From Pseudorhodobacter sp. E13 (GTDB lineage: Bacteria > Pseudomonadota > Alphaproteobacteria > Rhodobacterales > Rhodobacteraceae): a stretch of DNA of 64,000 bases. A program made the translations under genes and the position numbers. The stretch lies in NCBI RefSeq assembly GCF_003991405.1, contig NZ_RPEN01000156.1, forward strand, positions 124,001-188,000, in the 5' to 3' direction. This document shows positions 46,224 to 54,281 of the stretch, one piece after another. The notes under the pieces were generated by a model. That model had not been told where the DNA came from, ran no database searches, and saw only the letters and a list, made by a program, of their open reading frames with translations. The stretch's first letter is position 1. Each line of letters begins with the position of its first letter.

Positions 46224-47240
46224 TTAGCCGCGGCGGCCGCCCCGACGTTCACGCTTGGGTGCGCCCGCGTCATCGCCGGTGCCATCGGAAGCAGAGGAGA
46301 ATCCGCCAAGCGCTGCGCTGATTTGTTCCAGCGTCGGGCGCGGGCCTTTGGGGCGGGATTCGAGGGCGGCACGCATGGCTTTCAGATGCTCGGGCATGGT
46401 GCCGCAGCAACCGCCGATGATTTTGACGCCTGCGTCACGGGCCAGAACGGCATATTCCGCCATCAGTTCCGGCGTGCCATCGTAGTGGATATGGCCATCG
46501 TGATATTTCGGGATGCCAGCATTGCCCTTGGCGATCAGCGGGCGTTCCGACCCTTGGGCGACAAAGCCCAGCATCGTGCGCATCAGGTCCGAGGCGCCGA
46601 CGCCGCAATTGGCCCCGAAGGCCAGCGGCGGATAGTCCAGCTTTTCGACCATATCCACCATGGCGGCAGAGGTGGTGCCCATCATGGTGCGGCCTGCGGT
46701 GTCAAAGCTCATGGTGCCGCACCAGGGCATTCCGGCCAGTTTGGCGGCCTCGGCCGCGGCGCGGTATTCTTCGGGCGCGGAAATGGTTTCGACCCAAAGC
46801 ACATCGGCCCCGCCCGCTTTCAGCCCTTCGGCCTGTTCGTGGAACATCTCGACCGCTGCGGCATGGGTCAGCGTGCCCATGGGTTCAAAAATCTCACCCG
46901 TGGGGCCGACTGAGCCTGCAACGACGATCGGACGCCCGGCGGCATCGGCCACCTCACGCGCGATTTCAGCGGCGATGCGGTTAAGTTCCAGCACGCGGTT
47001 TTGGGCCTTGTGCAGTTTCAGGCGGCTGGCATTGCCACCAAAGCTGTTGGTCAGAAAGATGTCAGAGCCCGCATCCACCGCGCCCTTATAGAGTTTGCGG
47101 ATATTGTCGGGCTTTTCGGTGTTCCAGAATTCCGGCGGCTCGCCGGATTCCAGCCCCATGTTGAACAGGTTGGTTCCGGTTGCGCCATCGGCCAGCAGCC
47201 ACTCACGGCTTTCCAGCAGTTTTGTCAGTGCGTTGCTCAT
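46224..47240 (-). CDS. bmt: Homocysteine S-methyltransferase (Bmt / MetH-domain type)
   Basis: Zinc-dependent methyltransferase of 338 residues that methylates homocysteine to methionine. LLADGATGTNLFNMG at the N terminus and the zinc Cys sites GANCGVGAS (near 211) and IIGGCCGTMPEH (near 276) are those of the MetH first domain and betaine-homocysteine methyltransferases. The C-terminal 40 residues are low-complexity and basic (PKRERRGGRRG), an unusual addition. With the nearby stand-alone corrinoid protein, the likely role is the homocysteine part of a split cobalamin-dependent methionine synthase; the annotation as betaine-dependent is not proven. Confidence 0.88.
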   Translation of the reverse strand: MSNALTKLLESREWLLADGATGTNLFNMGLESGEPPEFWNTEKPDNIRKLYKGAVDAGSDIFLTNSFGGNASRLKLHKAQNRVLELNRIAAEIAREVADAAGRPIVVAGSVGPTGEIFEPMGTLTHAAAVEMFHEQAEGLKAGGADVLWVETISAPEEYRAAAEAAKLAGMPWCGTMSFDTAGRTMMGTTSAAMVDMVEKLDYPPLAFGANCGVGASDLMRTMLGFVAQGSERPLIAKGNAGIPKYHDGHIHYDGTPELMAEYAVLARDAGVKIIGGCCGTMPEHLKAMRAALESRPKGPRPTLEQISAALGGFSSASDGTGDDAGAPKRERRGGRRG

Positions 47241-47285
47241 ATCGGTTTTGCCCTATGCCTACGGGGCCGCCCCTGTGGGAGGCCG

Positions 47286-49181
47286 TTATTTTGCCTCTGT
47301 TTGCCATGGCTGACCGGGGGAGGCAAACCCAAACTGTGGCGGGCTGGCCGGGCAATGGCTTTGCAGCGGTGGTGGGCTGTGGATGGCGCGGTAAATCTCT
47401 GCCCCCGCGAGCGAGAGGGCGGCGCGATTGGGGGCGGCGATATAGAGCGGTTGCCAGAATGGCGCGAAGCTGGCCTTGAACTGGCACAGGCCGCGGGCGG
47501 TTGTGGGCACAAGGCGGCGCAGGGGCGGTGCCACCTCGGGCAGGCGGGGGGCGGCGGCCAAGGACAGGCGCGGGATGGCTGCGTCAGTGGCAGCCTCCAG
47601 CGCCTGCACGATCAGGGCATAGGCGGTGCCATCCGGCGTGCCGGGCGCATGGCGCATCAGGTCAAGCACCCATTCCTGCGCATTGTGGTGAAAGCTGACG
47701 AAGGCCAGCAATTCACCCCCCGCAAAGGCCCCGAACAGCCGTTGCTGGGCGGCATAACCGGGATCAAAGCGGCCCATGGAGAACCCCCGCTCCCCCCCGT
47801 TGGCCGCTGCCCAAGCTGCCGCGATTGCGGGCAGGGCGGGCCAGTCGGCAGGTCCAAGGGCGCGGGTTTGAACCCCGGCCTGCGCCGCTTTGCGCAATTT
47901 GCGGCGCAGGGCGGCGCGGGCTGGCGTGGAAAGGGTGAAGTGCTGCGGGAAAAGCCACGCCTCGGCGGCGACAGGGGCGACATGCCAGCCCGCCGCGCGC
48001 GCCGCCACAGCCATGCGGGCCGAGCATTTATACAGGCAAGGCACACGCGCCGCCGCGCGGGCTTTGCGGTGGAAGGCATGCAAGGCGCTGGGCCGGGTTG
48101 CATCGCCGAACGGGTCCAGCAGCATCACCAGCGCATGCGGCGTTCTGGCCGCAATCGCCTGTGTCGCGGGGCCGAGGCTGTGCAGGTCAAGTTGGTTTTG
48201 CGCCAGCAGCCCTGCCTCTGCCGGGGCGCAGGGCAACAGGCGCGCGGGCGGTGCAGTTTGCGCGGCGCGCATTGGTGTGGCCAGTGCCGCAGCCGCCGCA
48301 AGGGTTGCGGGCAAGGCGTAATAGACCATGCGGAAGGCCAGAACGGCGGCGATCAGATCGGGTTGCGGCACAGCGGGCAGGGCAGCGAGTAAGGTCATTT
48401 CAAACGCGCCAACGCCGCCGGGGGTGCCTGAAATCAGCCCCGCCCCCAGCGCCAGCAAATAGGCCGGAAGAAGCGCGGCGAAGGGCAAGGCCAGATCCGG
48501 CGGGCAAAGCAACCAGAGCGCGGCACAAGCGGCAACCGTATCGACAAGCGAAAACAACAGGATACGACAGGTTGTGAAGATATTTGGAAAGGCAAGCACG
48601 CGCCCCGCGTTCCGCAGTCGCGGTGCGATCAGGCAAAGCAGGCAGACCGCCACCCCCGCCAGAACAACCGCAGCGGCCAGTGGGGTTGCTGGCCCTGTCG
48701 GCAGCAGCAAAAACACCAGCGCGGTGATCATCGACCAGCCGAACAGAAAGGACAGCGTGACCGCCGCAGATAGTTTGCTGGCCGCGATCAGCGACAAGTC
48801 CGGCAGCATCCGCCACCGCACCAAGGCCCCGGTCAGCACGCCAAGGCCCAAGGTTTGCCCCAGCGCAATCGCGGCCATGCCTGCCCGCCGGGCCGGTTTT
48901 TCGCTTTCCCCTGTCGAAAGGTGCCGATGCAGCGTGGCGTCATATTGGCCCACGGCCCAAAAGCTGAGCGCGGTTGCGCCAAGCGCCAGCACCCATTGGG
49001 GCAGGGTGACGGTTGTGATTGCCGTGCTGACCGCTGCTGTATCCAGTGTTGCCAGTTGCCGCGACAGCAGCCCCAAAAACAGCGCCGTGACCCCTGCGGC
49101 CAAGCCAAGCCGCAGCGCCAGCCGTGCGCCAGACCATCCCTGCACGCGGCGCGACAGGCGCCCGTTGATGCTGCGTATCAT
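47286..49181 (-). CDS. MprF-like aminoacyl-phospholipid synthase/flippase
   Basis: A 631-residue two-domain protein. About eight N-terminal helices include LLPAYLLALGAGLISGTPGGVGAFEM, the conserved MprF flippase stretch. The C-terminal soluble part (about residues 290-600) is a DUF2156 GNAT-like domain with YKCSARMAVAARAAGW, LRRKLRKAAQAGV, GFSMGRFDPGY and the WVLDLMRH segment. Such proteins attach lysine, alanine or ornithine-type groups to membrane lipids, giving resistance to cationic peptides. The start at 49181 is preferred over one 18 codons upstream. A hairpin-like GCATGCGCTGCATGC is in the 174-bp gap upstream. Confidence 0.85.
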   Translation of the reverse strand: MIRSINGRLSRRVQGWSGARLALRLGLAAGVTALFLGLLSRQLATLDTAAVSTAITTVTLPQWVLALGATALSFWAVGQYDATLHRHLSTGESEKPARRAGMAAIALGQTLGLGVLTGALVRWRMLPDLSLIAASKLSAAVTLSFLFGWSMITALVFLLLPTGPATPLAAAVVLAGVAVCLLCLIAPRLRNAGRVLAFPNIFTTCRILLFSLVDTVAACAALWLLCPPDLALPFAALLPAYLLALGAGLISGTPGGVGAFEMTLLAALPAVPQPDLIAAVLAFRMVYYALPATLAAAAALATPMRAAQTAPPARLLPCAPAEAGLLAQNQLDLHSLGPATQAIAARTPHALVMLLDPFGDATRPSALHAFHRKARAAARVPCLYKCSARMAVAARAAGWHVAPVAAEAWLFPQHFTLSTPARAALRRKLRKAAQAGVQTRALGPADWPALPAIAAAWAAANGGERGFSMGRFDPGYAAQQRLFGAFAGGELLAFVSFHHNAQEWVLDLMRHAPGTPDGTAYALIVQALEAATDAAIPRLSLAAAPRLPEVAPPLRRLVPTTARGLCQFKASFAPFWQPLYIAAPNRAALSLAGAEIYRAIHSPPPLQSHCPASPPQFGFASPGQPWQTEAK

Positions 49182-49355
49182 GTAAAACCCCCGACCACAT
49201 TCCCCGTAGCCAAGACTACGAAGATGAGGGTTCACAGCGGCTTAACAGGTCAAATTGTCAGGGTATTTCGGGCCTGCCCAGGGGGCGGAACGGCCAGACA
49301 AAAGGTGCATGCGCTGCATGCCCCCTGAATTCACGTCAGCTTTGGCAAGACGCGC

Positions 49356-49670
49356 TTAAAGCTCGCTCATCAATTGGGCTTTGGCGACAGCGAGGGTCGC
49401 GGAAAGTTTGGCGCGAATCTCATCTGCGGTGGCTTTGCCTTCCAGATCGGCGGCCAGTTTGCGCACCACATCTTCATTTCCGGCCTCTTCGAAATCGGCG
49501 GCCACCACGGTCATGGCGTAATCTGCCGCGTCCTGCCCGGATTTGCCCAGCATTTCAGCCGCCCACAGGCCCACAAGCTTGTTGCAGCGTGCCTCGGCGC
49601 GGAATTGCATTTCGGCGTCATGGGCGAATTTCGCCTCAAAAGCGCGTTCGCGGTCATCGAATGTGGACAT
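49356..49670 (-). CDS. DUF1476 protein, zeta-type F1-ATPase inhibitor
   Basis: A 104-residue, mostly helical protein starting MSTFDDRERAFEAKFAHDAE. DUF1476 is the zeta subunit first found in Paracoccus denitrificans ATP synthase, which blocks ATP hydrolysis by inserting its N terminus into F1. The conserved N-terminal region and the four-helix tail (AADYAMTVVAADFEEAGNED) are intact. It stands apart from ATP synthase genes, as is usual, and is divergent from purC with 184 bp between. Confidence 0.9.
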   Translation of the reverse strand: MSTFDDRERAFEAKFAHDAEMQFRAEARCNKLVGLWAAEMLGKSGQDAADYAMTVVAADFEEAGNEDVVRKLAADLEGKATADEIRAKLSATLAVAKAQLMSEL

Positions 49671-49854
49671 GGAATGGCCCTTCCCTTTGGTTTGGTTATC
49701 CCTGATATGCCCTTCTCCGCCCTGTGCTGCAAGGGGGCAGCCGTGGCATCGGATGGATCGCTGCCTTGCGAGCGGGGCTGGCATACACTATAGCGCGGGT
49801 AACAGGGGGTGGATGGCGGCGCGTCGTCTGGCCCTCAAGTCATTCGGGGACGTC

Positions 49855-50616
49855 ATGGCACGCCGCAAGAAGGTATATGAGGGGAAGGCCAAGATCCTTT
49901 ACGAAGGGCCGGAGCCGGGCACCCTGATCCAGTATTTCAAGGATGACGGTCTGGATGCCGCGACGCCGCCGCAAGCGGCTGTCGAAGGCAAAGGTGTGCT
50001 GAACAACCGTTTGTCGGAATTCTTCATGGCCGGGCTGAACAGCATCGGCGTGCCCACGCATTTCATCAAGCGTCTGAACATGCGCGAACAGATGGTCCGC
50101 ATGGCCGAGATTTTGCCGCTGGAGATTGTGGTGCGCAATTATGCGGCAGGCGGCATGACCGAACGGCTTGGCATTCCGGTTGGCACGCCGCTGCCGCGCC
50201 CGATTGTGGAATATTACTTCAAGGACGAAAAGCTGGGCAATCCGCTGGTGTCCGAGGAACATATCGTCGCTTTTGGCTGGGCCAATCAGCAAGACCTTGA
50301 TGATATCATCGCATTGTCGCTGCGGGTGAATGATTTTCTGACCGGTGTAATGCTGGGCGCGGGCATCCGCCTTGCCGATTTTCGGCTGGAGATTGGCCGC
50401 GTCTGGGAAGGCGATTTCATGCGGCTGATCGTCGCCGATGAGATCAGCCCCGACAGTTGCCGCCTTTGGGATATCCGCGGCCTCGACCTTGCCGAGCGTG
50501 AGGGCCAGTTGCGCGAACCGATCCCGCTGGCCGATGTTTACACCGAACTCGCGCGGCGCTTGGGGGTTTTGCCCACCAATGTCACGCATACAACCAAGCC
50601 CACCTTGATCAACTGA
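49855..50616 (+). CDS. purC: SAICAR synthetase
   Basis: ATP-dependent enzyme joining aspartate to CAIR in purine synthesis. The start MARRKKVYEGKAKILYEG and the later VVRNYAAGGMTERLGI, ADEISPDSCRLWD are typical. 253 residues. GGGGA lies just upstream of the ATG; the frame is open upstream but covers the divergent promoter region. purS follows after 12 bp. Confidence 0.96.
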   Translation: MARRKKVYEGKAKILYEGPEPGTLIQYFKDDGLDAATPPQAAVEGKGVLNNRLSEFFMAGLNSIGVPTHFIKRLNMREQMVRMAEILPLEIVVRNYAAGGMTERLGIPVGTPLPRPIVEYYFKDEKLGNPLVSEEHIVAFGWANQQDLDDIIALSLRVNDFLTGVMLGAGIRLADFRLEIGRVWEGDFMRLIVADEISPDSCRLWDIRGLDLAEREGQLREPIPLADVYTELARRLGVLPTNVTHTTKPTLIN

Positions 50617-50628
50617 AAGGCCCCAGCC

Positions 50629-50868
50629 ATGAAAGCTCGTGTTCATATCATGCTCAAAGACGGTGTTCTGGACCCGCAGGGCGAAGCGGTGCGCCATGCG
50701 CTGGGCACTTTGGGATTTGACGGTGTGCAGGCCGTGCGTCAGGGCAAGGTGATCGAACTGGACCTGACAGCCACCGACAAAGCCGCGGCAGAGGCCGAGG
50801 TAAAGGCCATGTGCGAAAAGCTGCTGGCCAATACGGTGATCGAGAAATACTCGGTCGAGATTGCCTGA
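50629..50868 (+). CDS. purS: FGAM synthase subunit PurS
   Basis: Small subunit that bridges PurL and PurQ in the split phosphoribosylformylglycinamidine synthase. The 79 residues follow the ferredoxin-like pattern: KARVHIMLKDGVLDPQGEAV, FDGVQAVRQGKVIELDL and MCEKLLANTVIEKYSVEI. It follows purC closely. purQ, commonly next, is absent; a terminator and a convergent Hint gene follow instead. Confidence 0.95.
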   Translation: MKARVHIMLKDGVLDPQGEAVRHALGTLGFDGVQAVRQGKVIELDLTATDKAAAEAEVKAMCEKLLANTVIEKYSVEIA

Positions 50869-50897
50869 CCCAAAACCGCGCCGCGCGTGATGCTGAT

Positions 50898-50926
50898 CCC
50901 CTCAGGCCGCAAGGTCTGAGGGGTTT
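50898..50926. terminator. Terminator shared by purCS and the Hint gene
   Basis: CCCCTCAG pairs with CTGAGGGG, the stem extended by a G-T pair and CC/GG around GCAA, and TTT follows on the plus strand. It overlaps the last codons of the convergent Hint gene. Confidence 0.75.
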
Positions 50927-51990
50927 GTCATGTGGCAAAGCGGTGAGGCATCTGCGGGTTGGTCAGCAGCGCCGGCCCAAGTCAGCAGCGCTGCGGTTTG
51001 CATGGCTTTCAGGCTGGGCAGGCAATCGGGCCGGGCCAGCAAATCCGCAAGGGTCTGGCCGGGGCAGGCGCGGCCAAGTGCGGCCATATCCTCCGCCTCC
51101 AGCGCCAATTCCCCGCGCGCGCCAAGTTGAAAGCTTTCGCAGGCCAAGCCATTTGCCAGCACCAACGCATGTTCATCAAACAGCAGGTGGAAATACTCGA
51201 TACCCCGACCGGGGTTGACGCGGCGCGGTTTTTCACCGGGCAAGGCGCTGGGGCCCAGCAGGTGATTGGCGCGCATCAGCGCAATGTCATAGCCGAACAG
51301 CAACTCGGTTTCCCAACCGCCGATGGCCAGCCGATGAGAGCCTGACAGCTTGAGCCGCCGCGCGGGCAGGCCGGGGCCGAACATATCCTGCGGCAGCACG
51401 ACAGGGCGCAGATCGGGGTAGAACAGCAGCTCTGCGGCGCTGACCTTGCGCCTGCCGATCCAGCGCAGCGGCAAGGCCCGCCCGTCATAGGTCGTGACCA
51501 GATCACCAATGGCCAGCGTTTCAATTGGCTGCTGGCCTTGCGGGGTTTCTATCAGTGTGCCGCGCAGAAAACACACCAGAACCGGCGCCGTGACATTGAC
51601 ATTGCTGACGCTCACCGCGCCATTGGGCATAGCGTTCATGGCGGCAATCGTGCCGCTGCCATCGGTCACAAAGATGAACTGTTTGCCATTTGCCGCTGTG
51701 ATGATGGCAACCTGCTTGCCGCGCAAATCGACCCCACCAAGGTTGGCATATTTGGAGGTCGTGGGCAGATTGGCCGAAAAGGTCAGGGTAAAGGTCATGG
51801 TGACCCCGTTGATGATGACCTTTGTATTCGGGTCCGGCAGCCCGTTATTGGCATCCAGTTTCAGATTGCCCGTGCCTTCGTCGGTGAAGGTGAGTTGCAA
51901 GGTCGGCGCTTGGTTCAGGTTTGACAGAACCGGTTTATTGCCATTCGCAATATTTCCAACTGTGCGCGCATAGAAGGACAGTGTGGCCAT
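50902..51990 (-). CDS. Hint-domain protein with unknown N-terminal domain
   Basis: A 362-residue protein. The first 135 residues are Thr/Asn-rich and beta-like (NQAPTLQLTFTDEGTGNL) and unrecognised. A Hint (hedgehog/intein) domain begins at Cys140: VCFLRGTLIETPQGQQPIE, then DLVTTYDGRALPLRWIGRR, and FHLLFDEHALVLANGL with the His motif. This Hint_2 form is common in Rhodobacteraceae, usually fused to secreted calcium-binding domains. Self-cleavage before Cys140 is possible but not shown. AAGGAG precedes the ATG. Signal peptide is not visible. Confidence 0.85.
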   Translation of the reverse strand: MATLSFYARTVGNIANGNKPVLSNLNQAPTLQLTFTDEGTGNLKLDANNGLPDPNTKVIINGVTMTFTLTFSANLPTTSKYANLGGVDLRGKQVAIITAANGKQFIFVTDGSGTIAAMNAMPNGAVSVSNVNVTAPVLVCFLRGTLIETPQGQQPIETLAIGDLVTTYDGRALPLRWIGRRKVSAAELLFYPDLRPVVLPQDMFGPGLPARRLKLSGSHRLAIGGWETELLFGYDIALMRANHLLGPSALPGEKPRRVNPGRGIEYFHLLFDEHALVLANGLACESFQLGARGELALEAEDMAALGRACPGQTLADLLARPDCLPSLKAMQTAALLTWAGAADQPADASPLCHMTNPSDLAA

Positions 51991-52218
51991 GATATGCCAA
52001 CTCCTTTTTGCGGCGACTGGAAAAGCGGGCCTTTCCAAAATGAGGCTAAATTGTGGCAAATTTAAGTCATATTGTTCAGATTGCAGGGAAGGTCGGTGCC
52101 ACTTGGTTGGATTTGTGCAAATCCGCGCACAATCCACGGCCGCCCTGACCCGGATTGAAGGCTTGACCTTTGCCCCGCTTTGCCACTCATCTGGGGCAAG
52201 GAAATGGGGGATACCACG

Positions 52219-53256
52219 ATGCGCGCAGCGGTTTTACGAAGCTATAATGCCGACCTGAGCCTTGAGACGGTGCCGGACCCGACCTGTGAGGCCGATGGCG
52301 TTGTGCTGAAGGTTCTGGCCTGCGGTGTGTGCCGGTCTGACTGGCATGGCTGGGTGGGCGAGCATCCGCGCGTGAAACCGGGGCAGATTCAGGGCCATGA
52401 ATATTGCGGCGAGGTGGTCGAGGCGGGGCCTTTGGCGAAATGGAAGCAGGGGGATCGCTTGGTCGCGCCCTTTATCCTTGCGTGCGGGGCCTGCCCGGAC
52501 TGCCAGTCGGGGCATCAGAACATTTGCAAAAGCCAACGTTTGCCGGGGTTTGTGGAACCCGGCGCCTTTGCCGAATATGTCTCGGTGCCCTTTGCGCATA
52601 ACCTTGCGCGCTTGCCGGAAGCGCTGTCCCCGGTGGTGGCGGCGGGCTTGGGCTGTCGGGTCACGACCGCGTGGCATGCGCTGACGGGGCGGGCCGCGGT
52701 GCAGGCGGGCGAGTGGGTCGCGGTGCATGGCACCGGGGGGATTGGCCTGTCGGTGTTGTTGCTGGCGAGGGCCTTGGGCGCGCGGGTGATCGTGGTGGAT
52801 GTGGTGCCCGAAAAGCTGACCCATGCGCTGGGACTGGGGGCCGAAGCGGCGATTGACGCGCGGCAGGGGGATGTGGCCGCGCGGATTGTCGAGATCACGG
52901 GCGGTGGCGCGCAGGTCAGCATAGAGGCGCTGGGGATCGAGGCGACGACCAATGCCTCGATCGAGTGTTTGCGCCCGCTGGGGCGGCATGTGCAGGTGGG
53001 GATGCCGGTGGGCCACACGGCCCATATGCAGATCAACATGAATGCGGTTTACATGAAAAATCTGGCTCTGTTTGGCACGCGCGGCATGCCAAGCTGGCGC
53101 TACCCTTCGCTGTTGGAGATGATCACGCGGGGGGCGGTGGATATGTCGCCCCTGATCGCGCGCGAGGTGGCCTTGTCGGATGCCTCGGCCGAATTGCGGG
53201 CCTTCAATGGGCCAACCCCGCCGGGGGTTGCCGTGATTTCGAATTTTCTGGGCTAG
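52219..53256 (+). CDS. Zinc-dependent alcohol dehydrogenase family protein
   Basis: MDR-family oxidoreductase of 345 residues. Catalytic zinc ligands appear in CGVCRSDWHGW and GHEYCGEV, and the structural zinc set in CGACPDCQSGHQNIC. The NAD-binding loop is VHGTGGIGLSVLLLA. The substrate is unknown. The ATG at 52219 has GGGGGAT eight bases upstream; an earlier in-frame ATG lacks this site. It stands between the Hint gene and the LysR gene without an obvious partner. Confidence 0.9.
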   Translation: MRAAVLRSYNADLSLETVPDPTCEADGVVLKVLACGVCRSDWHGWVGEHPRVKPGQIQGHEYCGEVVEAGPLAKWKQGDRLVAPFILACGACPDCQSGHQNICKSQRLPGFVEPGAFAEYVSVPFAHNLARLPEALSPVVAAGLGCRVTTAWHALTGRAAVQAGEWVAVHGTGGIGLSVLLLARALGARVIVVDVVPEKLTHALGLGAEAAIDARQGDVAARIVEITGGGAQVSIEALGIEATTNASIECLRPLGRHVQVGMPVGHTAHMQINMNAVYMKNLALFGTRGMPSWRYPSLLEMITRGAVDMSPLIAREVALSDASAELRAFNGPTPPGVAVISNFLG

Positions 53257-53274
53257 GGGGCCAATTAGGCGCGG

Positions 53275-54126
53275 TCAGGTCGATTTGAAGCTTTGCTGCA
53301 CCACGCGCAGCAAGTGGCGGTGCAGCTTTGAGGTGCGGTTGCGCAGATGGGTCGCGGCATGCACGGGTTGCGAGATGATGGGCGCATCCTTGACGGCGCG
53401 AAAGCGGCCTGTGGCCATCAGATCGTCGGCCACCACATCCAGCAGATAGGCAGCCCCCCCCATTTTGCCCAGCAAGCCCGCAATCGTGGCACTTTGCCCC
53501 GCTGCGACCGGCGCGCCTTGCAGTTCGGGCAAGGCGGCGCGGTGGGTGGCATCAAAGGCGGGGGCGAAATTGGCGCGGATATAGGTCTTTGGGTTCAGCT
53601 CTTTGCGCCTGTCGGTTTCCGAGGAGATCAGCTTGTATTTGCATTCGCCCAGCGTGGTGAAATTCAGATCGGGCGAAGGGTGGGGGGTGAACATCACCGC
53701 GAAATCCGACACGCCAGAGGCCAGATCGCGGCACATCTGGGCCGAGAAATCGGGTTCCACATAGAAGGCGCAATCGGGCAGATGGGTTTGAAACCCGACC
53801 ATCCAATCGGCCAGATGGTTGGGGGCAAGGTCAGATTGGATGCCCAGCCGGATATTGATCACGGCTTCGCCCGCAGGGGTGACGGAATGGCGGGCCTCGG
53901 CCCATGTATGGCGCAAAAGCCGGGCATGGGGGGCGAACTTCAGCCCTTCGGTTGTCAGTTCCGTGCCCGCGCGCGAGCGGGTGAACAGCCGCACACCAAG
54001 CGCTGCCTCCAGCGCCGCGATGCGGCCCGAAACGGTGGATTGGGTTAACCCCTGACGCTCTGCCGTGCGGTTGAAGCTGTGGGTTTCCACAAGGTCGAGG
54101 AAGGTTTCGATCTGCTCGGGGTGCAT
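53275..54126 (-). CDS. LysR-family regulator of the methylamine-type operon
   Basis: A 283-residue LysR protein. The winged helix is at residues 1-60 (TFLDLVETHSFNRTAERQGL, then TQSTVSGRIAALEAALG), followed by a periplasmic-binding-like effector domain with NIRLGIQSDLAPNHLADWM. It is divergent from the first flavoprotein gene across 155 bp, the classic arrangement for a regulator of the opposite operon. The effector is probably the methylated substrate or a product; not visible from sequence. Confidence 0.9.
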   Translation of the reverse strand: MHPEQIETFLDLVETHSFNRTAERQGLTQSTVSGRIAALEAALGVRLFTRSRAGTELTTEGLKFAPHARLLRHTWAEARHSVTPAGEAVINIRLGIQSDLAPNHLADWMVGFQTHLPDCAFYVEPDFSAQMCRDLASGVSDFAVMFTPHPSPDLNFTTLGECKYKLISSETDRRKELNPKTYIRANFAPAFDATHRAALPELQGAPVAAGQSATIAGLLGKMGGAAYLLDVVADDLMATGRFRAVKDAPIISQPVHAATHLRNRTSKLHRHLLRVVQQSFKST

Positions 54127-54250
54127 GGCGCGTTCCTAATCGGATTTTACGATTAATAAGCCCGGATATGACGAATTGAAAGGCTTTGGATTCGGGTGGA
54201 TAGTCACGCAGACACCTGCGCTGGCAGCCGATGGCGGTTGCCTCCGGCGG

Positions 54251-54270
54251 GGATATTTTCGAATAGATGA
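54251..54270 (+). repeat. GGATATTT...AGATGAA motif before the first flavoprotein gene
   Basis: GGATATTTTCGAATAGATGA lies directly before the ribosome-binding site. Nearly the same sequence precedes the next two genes of the operon. No perfect hairpin is found upstream of this copy. Confidence 0.6.
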
Positions 54271-54281
54271 AGGGTGGGGCC

